Shown here piece by piece: positions 1 to 11,639 of a stretch of 64,000 nucleotides of DNA. Within the stretch, counting starts at the first letter, position 1, and every line of letters begins with the position of its first letter. The notes beneath the pieces were generated by a model that saw only the letters and a program-made list of their open reading frames with translations, was not told the origin of the DNA and did no database searches. The stretch comes from Fennellomyces sp. T-0311 (Eukaryota; Mucoromycota; Mucoromycetes; Mucorales; Lichtheimiaceae), in assembly GCA_025266875.1 (NCBI GenBank), contig JALLLT010000031.1:62001-126000 (forward strand), written 5' to 3'. Position numbers and translations under genes: made by a program.

Positions 1-57
1 CTTGTATTCCTTGCTTCTCTCTCTCTCTCTCTTTTTTTTTGTTCTTTTCTTTTCATC

Positions 58-1033
58 ATGCTTGCTTTGGTCGCGAGTGCCTCGGTACTCGTGTCACTGC
101 TGGTTTATGCGTATCATGTCCTGGCTCAGTTCCAACGCCCAAGCCCCATTGATGCCAAAAACGTTCTGATCCTGACTGCTCATCCGGACGATGAGTGCAT
201 GTTTTTCGGTCCAACCATTACTGCGCTTCGCTCAATGTCAAAGGCACGCTTACACGTGCTGTGCCTGTCTACTGGTAACCACGGCGACCGTCTCCTAGGC
301 AAAAAACTGAACAATGCGTCTAGGCAATGCCGATGGATTAGGCGCGACTCGGAAGAAAGAGTTGACGCGTAGCTGTCAAGTATTTGGAATTCCACCTTCC
401 AACGTCAAAGCAATCGACCATCCGTAAGTATTTTTTGAAAGGCAGTTATCATGAAGGCTAAGTTGATTGTGCAGTGAATTGCAAGATGGGATGAGAGAAA
501 TGTGGTCACCCAGGTTGATTGCGTCGCTTGTGAAAGAATACGTGACAAAGCAAAAGATCGATACGGTAGGCGAAGGTGGAGAATAAAGATACGGAAGGGT
601 TTAACGGGGTAAGAAAAATAGATTATCACGTTCGATGATTACGGTGTGTCGGGGCATCCAAACCATATTGCCGCGTACAAAGGAGCAAAGTAACAAAAAA
701 GAGTGTTTGTTGGATTTGCAGATGGACTGACTCGCAGAATTTAGGACGTACGCCGAGTCCTGCAACAATGGCATCCAGCTGTTTAAGCTTTCATCGATTG
801 GGCTGGCGCGCAAGTATATCGGCATAGGCGACATGGCGGTGATAGGCGCAAGTGGGCAAGTGTGGCCGTCGTCTGCGGTGGTGTTTGTGTCGTCGCCTGG
901 GCTTTATCTGGTGACGCACAAGGCGATGCGACGGCATGTTTCGCAACTGGTCTGGTTCCGGTGGCTGTATGTAACGTTTTCGCGCTACATGTTTGTCAAC
1001 CAACTCGTGGCCGTATCCCCGCCTCCGCCATGA
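58..1033 (+). CDS. GPI12: N-acetylglucosaminylphosphatidylinositol de-N-acetylase (PIG-L/Gpi12)
   Basis: Catalyses the second step of GPI-anchor synthesis, removing acetyl from GlcNAc-PI at the ER membrane. An N-terminal hydrophobic segment (about residues 2-20) is followed by the family signature HPDDE, then LCLSTGNADGLG and, in the third coding block, GVSGHPNH, the zinc and catalytic motifs of the PIG-L family. The frame is continuous only after removing introns at about 275-323, 424-474, 566-621 and 690-744. Joining them gives STGNADGLG, PSNVKAIDHP and AYKGAKTYAES, as in PIG-L proteins. The ATG at 58 follows a CT-rich leader and the stop is at 1031-1033. Family assignment is firm; the exact intron borders are inferred. 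Confidence 0.9.
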
Positions 1034-1186
1034 AATGATGCGTCGACTCTCGTTTGCTCCCTTTCCCTTGTTTCACTGGCGCCAGAAAAAAATCTTTCCG
1101 AAAGAGTCCTCTCGCTTTTATTTTATTTTTCTTTCTCTTTTTCCCTTTCCCTTCCTTTTTTCTTCCTTTACCTTGTAAAAATTACC

Positions 1187-2424
1187 ATGAACTCCCACCA
1201 GACCGACGACGTGCCTGCTCCCTCCACCGCAAGCACGCCCGCCACCTCCACACCCACCGACGGTACGCATGCCCCCTCGCCCGTGAGCAATAAAATATAT
1301 AAACTCGCTTTTCTAGCAGACGACACGCTGCAGCAGAAGTACACTCTGCTCAAAAAGCGGGTTCGAGAAATCGAAGAGGTATATCCGATTCCCCCCTCCC
1401 CTTCCATTGCTGCTGCGTGCTAAAAAACGACCCTAGGACAATGATGCCATTCATATTAAACTCACCAAAGCGATGCGTCAGATCAAACGTCTTCGTGTGG
1501 AACGCATGTAATATTTGTGTTGCGAAAAAGTGCCGCGAAAAAAAAAATTAAAGGTGTTTATTGTTAGCGTTTTGCTCGAAGAACTCGACAACTCCCGTCA
1601 GTATCGTCGCGAAAGAAAAGCAGCTGCATCGGATTCGGAAGGTTCTGTCTCAGACTCGGCCACCGTACGTTCATTGTTGCTGTCTTTATTTTTCTTGTCC
1701 ATCTCTAAACTCAACCGTTTGTTTAGAAGGATCATGCCATGTTAAAGTCAGCAGCACCGACGAAACGCAAAGGAACAACGAAAGCCAAAGCAACATCAAA
1801 GCAGAACCAAGATGCGCCTGCCCGCAAGAAGCGCGACCCAAATGCACCCAAGGGCCCTGGCAACGTGTTTTTCCTTTACTGTCGGTTAGAGCGGGACAAC
1901 ATCAAGGATCAGTTATCCAGCGACAATTTGGGTGAGGCCACCCGTTTGCTGGGCCAAAAGTGGAAGGCCTTGTCCAAAGATGAGAAGAAGGTAAACCGTC
2001 CACCCTCGCTGTGAAAAACAAGCACCGCGCTGATTTTTTTTTGCAGGTGTATTATGACATGTACAATAAGGAACAAAAGGAATTTGAGGCGGCGATGGAG
2101 TTGTATAACGCAGCAGGTGGGGCTGCCACTGGAGCCAACTCGGAACAGTCGTCGCAGGCACCCCCGCAGAAAGATAAAGAAGATGACGAGAACATTGACA
2201 TGCTGCACGAGGACGACGAGGACGACGACCAGCCTCAGGAAGAACAGCACTTTGATAAACCCGTAGACCAGCCTGTCACCGATGCTGCAACACCCGTACC
2301 CGAATCCTCGGAAGCTGCCACGCACGAAGCAGCCGTCTCGACAGACGCCCTCCCGCCTCCCGCTGCACCCATCACCGCCACCGCTCCTCCACCACCATCT
2401 AATGAAAATGGCACTGCACAGTAA
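1187..2424 (+). CDS. HMG-box protein, INO80 complex Nhp10/Nht1-like
   Basis: An N-terminal coiled-coil-like stretch (YTLLKKRVREIEE, then RQIKRLRVERIVLLEEL) is followed by a lysine-rich linker and one HMG box that starts at KKRDPNAPKGPGNVF and contains GQKWKALSKDEKK. The C-terminus is acidic and proline-rich. This order matches fungal Nhp10/Nht1 subunits of the INO80 chromatin remodeller, where the HMG box binds DNA. Introns are placed at about 1379-1436, 1508-1567, 1663-1727 and 1990-2046; each junction keeps the frame. A generic HMG-box DNA-binding protein is the alternative, but the coiled-coil before the box favours Nhp10. Confidence 0.82.
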
Positions 2425-2536
2425 AATTTGATTTCATCAGCACACATCATCCCCTCCTGCCCTCCCCCACCCCCCACAACCGCCAATAATATGTGTTAAA
2501 AGTTTCCCCTAATACGAGCTCGCCCTTTTATTGTCT

Positions 2537-3284
2537 TTAGCTGATTGGTTTGATCTAAAACACAATGATATCAGCGTCTGCAACCGCCATGGCTTTCCTG
2601 CCTTCGTTTTTTACCTTGAAGTGCAAAGAAATAAGCGAGAACACAAATGCCTTGAGATCTTGCACCAGGTAGTAGAATATGCGCAGTCCCTCAGGGTCCT
2701 GGCTCTCCTGCACCTCCACAAGCGAGCCGAGCTTGGACGTCTGCCAATCCGCCTAAGTAACAGTGCCCAGCCTGACAATAAAGAAGCTTACCTCGAAAGA
2801 AATATGCTCGTTTCCGATTCGTACTTCCAGCTCTTGACTGCCCACCACATTCTTTGTCGGCCACTGACTATCGTCCTCCCTATTTCAGTGCCGTGAGTCA
2901 GCCAGCGACATCAAACCTTGCAACCGAGACCCTCTCTCTCTTACTTCATGACTTCACTCTCTGCAATGATCCGCTTCAGCTCATGTAGCACCGCCGGGCT
3001 GACCATCACTATGGAGATCGTTTCAATAACTAACGCTCGCCAAGGGACGCGTGAGCCGCTTACTCTCTTTTCTAATCAGACTGTCGTTTCTATAGTTGGA
3101 GTTGTTGGCATATCGACAATGACCGTCAGCACGAAACTCGAATTCCAGGAATTCGTGGCCATAGCGTCCTCTGTGGCCCGAGCTAGAAACAGATTTGCAC
3201 GCATCAATGGGGTGCTGTTCGGTTCATACATATTCCAACGAAATATTACTAGTAGCGAACATAAAACTCCTCATCGCCTGCCAT
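2537..3284 (-). CDS. MAGO: Mago nashi, exon junction complex core protein
   Basis: Core subunit of the exon junction complex, normally a heterodimer with Y14 that locks eIF4A3 on spliced mRNA. The minus strand gives [12 protein letters not shown] at the start, then [49 protein letters not shown] and the C-terminal HFKIKPIS, all diagnostic for Mago. It is split by five short introns, with exon joins at about 3249, 3071, 2945, 2792 and 2595. The total of about 150 residues is normal for the family. The segment after IRKE reads MMVSPAV rather than the usual AYV, a small local divergence. No large open frame marks this gene, so an ORF-only scan would miss it. Confidence 0.92.
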
Positions 3285-3470
3285 GATCGAGATTCTTTGC
3301 AAAGTGAAAGGAAAAAAAAAAGAGAGAACCAGTTGCGGTCGGAGTACCTCTCTCTTTGCCCTCTGGACGCGTTTCGCACTCAGGTCGCCAGCTTTATCCC
3401 TTTCAAAAGGCTGCCCCCCTTGCCTCCTTTATCGTCCAAAGAGCCACCGTTTATTCTTTCCTTATCTTTT

Positions 3471-4270
3471 TTAACTGACAAACGCGACAATCGCATCGAC
3501 AAAATCCTTCGCATGCACCATGACAAAGTGTGTTCCCTTCACATTAGTATCGAGTCGCACGTCCGCCGCGCCAATGGCCTTTAAATGATCCACCATGGCG
3601 TTTGCCTGAGGCAAATCAACCAACTCGTCCTCCAAGCTGTGAATGACAAGGACGGGTGGCACGGAGGAGTGCGGTGTTTTTGAGACGGGAGAAGCGCCGG
3701 CGTATTTAGAGGCATCCTCTCCAAAAGCTTGTGCAACAAAATCATAGCTCGGGAACGTCTTCAAAAGCAGACTCAAATCGTATATACCTTGTGCGCCAAT
3801 CACTCCCGCCACTTGCGTCTCCACCATCGGATCCAGCACAAGCATCATGGCAATATGCGCCCCCGCCGAATGGCCAATGAGATACATGCGCGCCGGATCG
3901 TATGGGCCGAGCCGGTTCCTTTTCAAATGGTCGATGGCTTCCTTTGCATCCTGAATGTGGGTCGGATGCTGGACGTACTCGTCGTTCCGCACGCTAAGTC
4001 TTTTTCGGTGCGCACATGAGCTGCCAGAAGTCTTGTTTGTCAAAGTGGGCTAATTTACCTATAATTGATGGCTGCGACGGGAAAGCCGCGTGCAGCCAGA
4101 GCTTGGGCAAGTGGCGCATGTTCCGCCTTGTCCTCCGAACGCCAGGCCCCACCGTGGATAAAGACAAGCAAGGGGGACTTGTCAGTTGCCTCGGGTGGGA
4201 TGTAGAGGTCCAGCTCCTTGAATGTGGACTTTTGGTCCGAGTAGAAATGAGAGCTGATGGCGAGCGACAT
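3471..4270 (-). CDS. Alpha/beta hydrolase (carboxylesterase / kynurenine formamidase-like)
   Basis: Shows the oxyanion-hole motif HGGAW near residue 36 and the nucleophile elbow GHSAG, followed by SLEDELVD (candidate acid) and KGTHFVM (candidate catalytic His), so the triad looks complete. One intron of about 37 nt near 4011-4048 joins INY to SSCAHRKR in frame. The ATG at 4270 (MSLAIS) is chosen because the hydrolase domain begins shortly after it. A longer start at 4329 would need an extra splice. HGGAW proteins of this size include Bna7-type arylformamidases of the kynurenine pathway, but general carboxylesterases share the motifs, so no gene symbol is given. Confidence 0.8.
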
Positions 4271-4565
4271 GGCGTGACAACAAGCGAGCAAAAAAAAAAG
4301 AGTTCCTGCTTAGAAAGTAATTCCGCCATGGCCGCACGAGAAAAAGCTTATCTGTCTGGTAACATTGGTGCACCAATGTAAGTAACCGCGGGAAACGCTG
4401 CTCTCTCTCTCTTTTTCTTTTTACGCAAGCTCGCACACACACAACCACTCTCCTTTTCCAACCTCCCGCTCTTTCAGCTTTCTCCCTGCCCTCGTGCTCA
4501 GCCCCTCCCGCTTTCATAAAAAAGAGAACCGCAGAGAACACCAAAATAAACCAAACCACCTAGTG

Positions 4566-6461
4566 ATGAGTCCCGGAGTGCAGTCCATCGCCGACCTGAC
4601 GACCGAAACGAATCCCACGTCGGGAGAGATTCCTCCTCCGTTGGTCGGTGCATCGACCATTGTCGTCGGCAACTCCATGTATGTGTTTGGTGGACGGCTG
4701 GTTTCGTCTCGCCAAATGACCAACAATCTCTATGTACTGGATCTCACCACACTGGTGTGGAGGCGACATATTGGTCCACCAGACTCAACGCCCGCTCCGC
4801 AACCACGTTACTTTCACTCGGCAAACACGTACAAGAATCACATGGTCGTGTTTGGTGGTATGAGCCACTCCAACCAACAACAGGAATTATGCGCGCTGGA
4901 CGACGTGTGCCTGCTCAACTTGACCACCATGACATGGACCTATCCCGAAGTCGGCCCCAGCATCTTCAGCCCTCAGCCTCGATACGCTCATCTCGCCGTC
5001 ACAGCCCAGGACAAACTCATCGTCATGGGCGGCCAGGATATGGCCAATCAGTACATCAAAGAAATCAACGTCCTGGATCTAAAGACCTTTATTTGGATCC
5101 AGGGTTGTCCACTAGAGGGCCAGTACGGTGCCTATCGCTCCGTGGCATGCAGTCCGCGGCCAAGCGATCCATCGTTGCGGTCAGGATCGCCCTTCTCCAG
5201 CATGGATGAGAGCAATATCCCCGTATGCGTCTATTCCAACTACAACTTTGCCGATGTGGCTCGCGATCTACAAATATTCTACCCGTTGCGGACACCACAA
5301 TTCCGCGACCATTCACCCGATATGTCAGGAGCGTCACTCCCACCCGGTCTGCGCTTTCCCATGGGTCACCTTCTAGGCCATCATATGATCTTGACAGGCA
5401 CTTATTTGACACCCACTCATCGCTCCTTCCACATTTGGGCCCTGAACCTGGCCAATTTGGTCTGGATGCGTATTGACACTGGCTCGACTTTCTCATCGGG
5501 TTCATGGAACCGTGGCGTATTGGGCGACGACGAAAATAGTCATATATTTTATGTTCTGGGCCATCGCGATCGGGATCTTTTGGAAGACTACAATCGTCGT
5601 CAAGTCAACTTTGATCACATAGCAACCGTTGACATGGAAGCATTCGGCATATACCTCCATCCGCAATCAACATGCGCGCCCATCGCCCAAGAACTTGGTT
5701 TGAGCATGTTGAACGAACCCAGCATGTCAGATATCGAATTGGTCACCCCAGACAAAAAATCCATCCCTGTCAACTCGGCCATTTTGTCCCAGCGATGGCC
5801 ATGGTTCGGCAAGTTGCTGTCGTCCGAAAATGATAAGGATTACAAGGCATTGGCATTTCCCGAAAGTTACCCAGTTGCATTGGCGTTTCTGCAGTTCGTT
5901 TATACCGACCACCTCATGACTGCACAACAACATCAACCCCACATTTTATCGCGACTATTGATCTTGGCAGACATGTACAATATGCCTCGACTCAGTCAAC
6001 TGGCGACGCACGCGTTGCATCAAATTTTGACAATCTCGACAGCCAGCATGGTATATGAAACCGCGGCATTGACCTGTCGAACAGCTTTACAGATCCGCGC
6101 GTTGCGTGTCATGATTAATGCGAAAAAGATGCTACAGCAACAGCAACAAATGCTTCAAGATGATCAACAAGAACAACGAAGACCTTCTCATGATCAAGAT
6201 TTTATGATACAACGTATCCCGAGCCAGGATTCTTCCGAGGATCCCTTTGGCTCACCTACGTTGAGAAAGTTGGCAACAAGCAAGTCTAGTACAACACACG
6301 ATTTGAGCGTTACGCCCATTCCACGCATGTCTAAATCTGGTACAATGCTATCCACCAATACTCATCCACCAACAAATACCTTCCGCAAAGGCAGTGTGAC
6401 TACAGCACTTCATCCATCCACCTCTAGTAAAGACAGACCAAATATTGGTATCCGTTTCTAA
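4566..6461 (+). CDS. Kelch-repeat and BTB domain protein (Ral2/LZTR1-like architecture)
   Basis: A single-exon gene of 631 residues. The N-terminal half has kelch repeats with typical GG and W positions: VVGNSMYVFGGR, HMVVFGG and LIVMGGQ, each followed by LDL...W. The second half has a BTB/POZ-like region (SDIELVTPDKKSIPVNSAIL, then FLQFVYTDHL). The tail is Q-rich and Ser/Thr-rich. Kelch followed by C-terminal BTB is the layout of S. pombe Ral2, an activator of Ras1, and resembles LZTR1, so a role in Ras signalling or as a Cullin-3 adaptor is plausible by architecture only. The ATG at 4566 lies just after an A-rich leader; the frame is open further upstream but has no ATG there. Confidence 0.78.
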   Translation: MSPGVQSIADLTTETNPTSGEIPPPLVGASTIVVGNSMYVFGGRLVSSRQMTNNLYVLDLTTLVWRRHIGPPDSTPAPQPRYFHSANTYKNHMVVFGGMSHSNQQQELCALDDVCLLNLTTMTWTYPEVGPSIFSPQPRYAHLAVTAQDKLIVMGGQDMANQYIKEINVLDLKTFIWIQGCPLEGQYGAYRSVACSPRPSDPSLRSGSPFSSMDESNIPVCVYSNYNFADVARDLQIFYPLRTPQFRDHSPDMSGASLPPGLRFPMGHLLGHHMILTGTYLTPTHRSFHIWALNLANLVWMRIDTGSTFSSGSWNRGVLGDDENSHIFYVLGHRDRDLLEDYNRRQVNFDHIATVDMEAFGIYLHPQSTCAPIAQELGLSMLNEPSMSDIELVTPDKKSIPVNSAILSQRWPWFGKLLSSENDKDYKALAFPESYPVALAFLQFVYTDHLMTAQQHQPHILSRLLILADMYNMPRLSQLATHALHQILTISTASMVYETAALTCRTALQIRALRVMINAKKMLQQQQQMLQDDQQEQRRPSHDQDFMIQRIPSQDSSEDPFGSPTLRKLATSKSSTTHDLSVTPIPRMSKSGTMLSTNTHPPTNTFRKGSVTTALHPSTSSKDRPNIGIRF

Positions 6462-9119
6462 TTAATTTTGGCCTTGTCCTCCCATCCAACTCAACAACTC
6501 GCAATAAAAAAGTAACCCGCAACGTTTATAATTTATCGGGTAACCACAGAATTCCAAATATTCTACCTTTTCATCTCACTATCGGCGAACACAAAATCAG
6601 CAAACATTAATAAACCTGGTTACAGACCGGTCGCGCTTTATATTTTTTTTTGGTCTGCAACGGTAATGTAACATTTGGCGGTATCCTGCGTGACCAATTG
6701 TTATCACGGGTTTCGTCAAAGGTTTACGGAGAGGCGGCAACAATGGTTTTGGTAATCTATATGCCCAATGGAATACATACTTTCCATAAGCACATCCCAT
6801 GACAAGAACTGGCTCGGAATACGCATCAGGCTCAGAAAGACCGCCCTGTTCATAGATCGAATAGTCGGCCCATGCATAGCAGCTGCGGCGTATCATTTCC
6901 TGCTATACGCATGATTCAGATAGTTGTTACCCACTTGTACATATTCGTCGAAACAAAGATAAAGACCCTTTTCGTGGAACCCGTGGACCCTGAAAGTTCA
7001 TTTATAAGCCAAGGATTCGTACCAAGAAAGACCAGCACTAAACATTTTTTTTTCCCGATAGTTTTAGACAAAAGTACTGTATAAATTCCATTCATCGTGT
7101 TGCTCCATCTACATACCACGCACAATTAACTGCTATACCACTACATACATAATGAAATCAATTATGGCGGATATGTCAAGAAAACCGGCTCTCCCAATTC
7201 AACCATATAAGTGCACACAGCAGCACAAAATCTGATCTCCAAGCCCCCTATCAAATATTCAACGACACATGCCGGATCCCTTGCTGTATGTGACCCAGCA
7301 TATTCGCTATGAATAGTATTAAACACTGAACAAATGCAGCAAGCTATCGAGGAATATTCGATATCCATACGTATACGATAAAGACAATGAATTGCTCGAT
7401 TCGCTTGCATCTTCCTCTTTGAACCAAAGCAGGAGTCGATAATACAAGTTCAGCAAATCGCATTTATGCGTGCTAGCCGAACAGATTATTTATCAGGTTG
7501 GATAACGAATATAACGAGAAGTTGAGTTTATTTCCATTGAACCATTCAAACAAAACAGTACGTGTATGGTTCAACCCATACAATTTTATTACTGGATGTA
7601 CAAGGACTGATTACGCTATCTTTTTGGAAATGGGAGTCACCCCGCCGTCTGTTAAAACCACAACTGGGACCCATATTGATCTTTGCTCGGCATGTTTCAA
7701 TCTATCAGATATGTGTGGCTCCTTCAACGCTGTCGGATTGGTAAACAAACTGATGTCTGGACAGATGCACCGTTGCATCTTCCAGTTAACAACTACCTTT
7801 GGGACATGTTAGGGAATATGTTCTTAACCGTTTCTGATCATGATGAAGACGACTCTGATTCCAATGCACACCATAACTCTGGCTATGTATGAGGATAGGC
7901 GCCATATTAAACCTGTGAACCTAGAAAGTCTCTCACTCGACTTTATGGATAACCACTGAAGTAGGATCTCTCCAATGAAGCCCTTACATTTACTATCTAG
8001 TGGATCACTTGTTCGCCAGCATTGATGTACTTCGGTAAACCAGCTCTCGTTCTGTAGGCACTTTTGAAGGGATCCTAAAAAGCTTACATTGAGCAGTACT
8101 TATTACACTGGCTATGGCAGAGAAATACTAGGCCATGCTGTGCGCAGCTTTCCAAGTTGCAAACTGTAATTAGTTGCAAACAGCAATTCGAGATAATGTA
8201 GGATGCCATGGGCATTCTTTCACAAAAAAATAATAATACATTGTTTATAAAACCAGACGATGATGTGCATTCAATTACCAGTACGACGAACCAACGATCA
8301 AATGTGACTACAGTGATAAGACAGGAAGCAAACCGTTCGTACGTAAAGGTGAATAGAATCTCTACCTGTTGAAGCAGCGAGAAGTAATTAATGGGATGAC
8401 AGTAAAGAGCTTATGCGAGATGATTTCGCTGATGCAGACATGGTTTTCGTTGCATCGGTAACTATATATCTAGCTACCCTTCCAAGGCTCAACTATATGT
8501 TGACCTTGATTATGTACGTATATCTATGACGGGAGACAGTAAGATTCAATTTCTTTTATCATTTGAAAACGTATATACATAGTAATAAAGATGTTTGCTC
8601 CAGTAGTGAGAATAAAACTTGGGTTCGTGCATACGTATATGCATTTACGATTGATTCAGCGGAACATAATATTTTGGTGTGTGCTCTCATTTACAACAAC
8701 TGCCATTGAATCACTGACTCGCAGATATTACTGAAGCGGCTAATATTTGTCATAACAAGAGCGCTACGTTTATTTTGGTAATGTAATATAGTTTCACATC
8801 ATGTGTACAAATGGTAAGTCTGGATTACTATTTCGCGATGCGGCCATGCCTGGGGCTTCTGATTCCATCAAACCAGATATATTTTGCGACTTTTCGTTAT
8901 ATAATGTATATCAATGATTTAATTACCAGCGCATTTAGATGATTATCTATGTTTAGTTGGTGCGGGAACGTTAAAAGTGTTGCAATTATGACCCTTATGG
9001 CACTGTTTCAAAAGATCATCATATCGGATGTAAGTTACGCCATGGCTGCTGTGCGACTGCATAAACTGACCCCGATAGAACGCGATAGGTGTTACTCACT
9101 TGCGTGATACAACCCAACC
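6462..9119. other. Gene-poor region with decayed coding sequence
   Basis: AT-rich, with many stops in all frames. Two patches read like broken protein. On the minus strand from about 7440 to 6600 there are stretches such as SVFNTIHSEYAGSHTARDP, ACVVEYLIGGLEIRF, GLYLCFDEYVQVGNNYL and YSIYEQGGLSEPDAYSEP. On the plus strand from about 7560 to 7892 an open stretch ends in VNNYLWDMLGNMF and an acidic tail. They lie in shifting frames and I could not join them with good splice sites. From about 7900 to 9100 I see nothing coding; the last 100 bases are the promoter of the sulfurtransferase. Confidence 0.4.
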
Positions 9120-10260
9120 ATGTTCTTACAACATTCCGTCCGAGGCCTCATTACCAAACGCTTCTTTGCTCAAGGTAATCTTTTAATAAAAACTCCTATT
9201 CAGGTCACGCTAACACGGGTTTTATCTTTACAACAGGCATGACAGCTCAACGTAATTTCGGAAGTCTCGTGTCAACGGCGGAACTCGCGTCGTCGCTCGA
9301 TCAAGTCAAAGTGCTCGATGGTTCCTGGCACATGCCCAATGCCAATCGAGATCCCTACCAAGAATTCTTGCAACAACACATTCCCGGTGCGCGTTTCTTT
9401 GGCATTGATGAAATCAAGGATACCACTGTCAATTTGCCTCATATGCTTCCAACCCCTGAAGTATTTGCCGAAGCTGTTGGTAAGCCAAATGTGTTGCGTG
9501 TCAAAGCTATGGAACTAAGAAACGTTTAAAAAATAGGTAACCTTGGTATCAGTGAAAAGGATCAAGTGGTAGTTTATGATTCTGTGGGCATCTTTTCGGC
9601 CACACGCGTCTACTGGACTTTCAAGGTAAAGACTACTTGGTGAACAATGACATGTTTTGAGTAACAGACAGATAATATAGGCTTTTGGTCATCAAAACAT
9701 TTCTGTGTTGAATGGTGGATTGCAAAAGTGGATCAAAGAGGGTCGTCCAACAGAAACAGGTGCTACCAACTTTTCGGCTGTCAAGTATGCCGTGCCTACT
9801 TTGAACAAGCAGTTGGTGCGTGACTATGCGCAAGTGTTGGAAAATGCTCGTCAAGGTGGTAAGCCAGCACAGGTTCTTGATGCACGTCCCCATGCACGTT
9901 TTACAGGAGAAGCACCGGAACCACGGCCCGGGTTAAGCTCGGGCCACATGCCTGGATCCATTAGTATCCCTTTCAATGTCGTCATCCAGGATGGTGAGCT
10001 ATTGGATACCGAAAAATTACGTGATATATTTGTGTCGCGTGGTGTGGATTTGGACAAGGAAATCGTGACCAGCTGTGGTAAGTTTTACCTTGATCCCACA
10101 ATGCAGTAACAAATTCGGATGGTATATAGGAAGTGGCATTACCGCATCAACTCTGTATTTTGCATTGGAGCAAGTGGGAGCCAAGAATGTGGCTGTTTAC
10201 GATGGAAGCTGGACTGAATATGCAGACAAGAAGGACAGCATTATTGAGAAGGATCAATAA
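9120..10260 (+). CDS. Thiosulfate / 3-mercaptopyruvate sulfurtransferase (tandem rhodanese)
   Basis: Two rhodanese domains. The first runs from about residue 20 (VKVLDGSWHMPN, HIPGARFFGIDEI), the second from about residue 150 (QVLDARPHARFTG, GHMPGSISIPF). The catalytic loop of the second domain is CGSGITAS, the cysteine motif of mercaptopyruvate-type enzymes, formed exactly across the last intron. Introns are 9175-9236, 9480-9536, 9626-9680 and 10078-10129, all GT-AG. The first exon, MFLQHSVRGLITKRFF, is basic and amphipathic, suggesting mitochondrial import. The enzyme moves sulfane sulfur to cyanide or thioredoxin in cysteine catabolism. It is flanked by gene-poor DNA on both sides. Confidence 0.9.
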
Positions 10261-10773
10261 GTCCCATCGTAGCAAAGAAACTAGTCGACATTCAATCTTA
10301 CTGGCTGGAGTATATCCGAACAAGTATGAAGTTGGAAATATCAACATTTATCTAAGAAAATCATTCATACAAGGCATGCCTGAATATGCATACATGTTGA
10401 CTGACTTTAGCGTCCGAAAAATACACAGCACGTATATGCTATGTGCATTTTACGAACATGTCTATTACGTATACATATTTGACCAAAGTCATGACTCAAA
10501 AACCTCTCGGTCATCGATTGCTAGACATGAAGTTTGGGACTCACGCGGAGAGGTACAAAAGATAAATATATACTACACTTTACATCCACTACTGGAAAGT
10601 AAAGCCGATGTCAGCCATGGACGCGCAAAAAAGGAATTTTTTAAAAAAAAAATAAGTACAAGAAAAGAGCAATGAAAGAGCAAACCAGAGAGTTGAAAAA
10701 AAGCAAATACGAAATGTGAGAGCACGCAAGCAGAATACGTACGTAAGCGAGCAGATGCATATTCCTAGCAATT

Positions 10774-11071
10774 TTAAGCAGTGGAGGCCGTAGATTGGCC
10801 ATGACTATAACCTACATAGAGAAGTATTTTATTTTGAACCCTTTCCATAGTACGTATTCTAAAAAATGTACTTACGACGAGGGCGGCCGCGTCCACGTCC
10901 ACGACGTTGTCGTTGCCGCAGTTGCTGCTGCCGTCGGAAATAGTATAGCATACGGGTAAGTCGGGCAACCAAGTCTATAATGAGCTAAGGTTAAAAATAT
11001 GTCAAATCAATCTAATGACTATACTCACCGTCCTTGTGGTAGGTGTGGTTGTGTCTGGTCGAACGAGACAT
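10774..11071 (-). CDS. Tiny arginine-rich AT-hook-like protein (about 59 aa)
   Basis: Three exons on the minus strand join in frame at good sites: MSRSTRHNHTYHKD, then DLVARLTRMLYYFRRQQQLR with a tail of RQRQRR and RGRGRGRPRR, then YSHGQSTASTA and a stop at 10774-10776. Donors are GTGAGT (about 11032) and GTAAGT (about 10875); acceptors are TATAG and TGTAG. RGRGRGRP is an AT-hook-like core flanked by RG/R repeats, so binding to AT-rich DNA or to RNA is likely. I do not recognise the family. It is too short for ordinary ORF calling, since no single frame holds it. The splice agreement supports a real gene; expression is unknown. Confidence 0.55.
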
Positions 11072-11639
11072 TGTTATTTTTTAAGAAAAGGACGAAAAAG
11101 AAACGGACAGAAGGTGAGACATTTCTCTTTTTGTATATCTGACGTTTAGGAAAGTGTTCTGTTTACGTCATGGTGAATCGATAGGCACCCTGCACAGAAA
11201 ATGTCCTTTTTTTCTATTGCTACATACAGCACTACCGTAGTTGATGATAGGTGCTCTGGCAATGCTGTTGTAAGGCTCTATCTGTGTCATGTGCTCATAC
11301 CGATAACTCACGAATGTAGCAATTAATTGGCAGAACAGAATCGATAGACACAGGAACTTTTTTCCAAGAGCTGACGTTTGTGTCTGAACAATTTGCGCTT
11401 TGATCCGCCTTAATTTAAATAACTTAAACTACATCTGATAGCCTTGTTCACGACATAAATGTATTGGTCAAAGGGATAGATTATTATACGTATAATAGTT
11501 CAAGGTACTATTATCTATGGTCATTAACCTGGATTGATACTTTGATATTTGTTGAAAGATTAGCATTTAAACGAAGTCCATCCGGACCATAGCTCAACAT
11601 AATGAGACTCCGTATAGCTACTCTTCCAATGATGTAACG

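Noticed and set aside
2531..2896. Open plus-strand frame of about 120 codons
   Set aside because: It is the antisense shadow of Mago nashi exons; the minus strand gives clear Mago motifs.
4016..4381. Plus-strand frame of 121 codons over the hydrolase gene
   Set aside because: Antisense to exons with the HGGAW hydrolase motif; no domain of its own.
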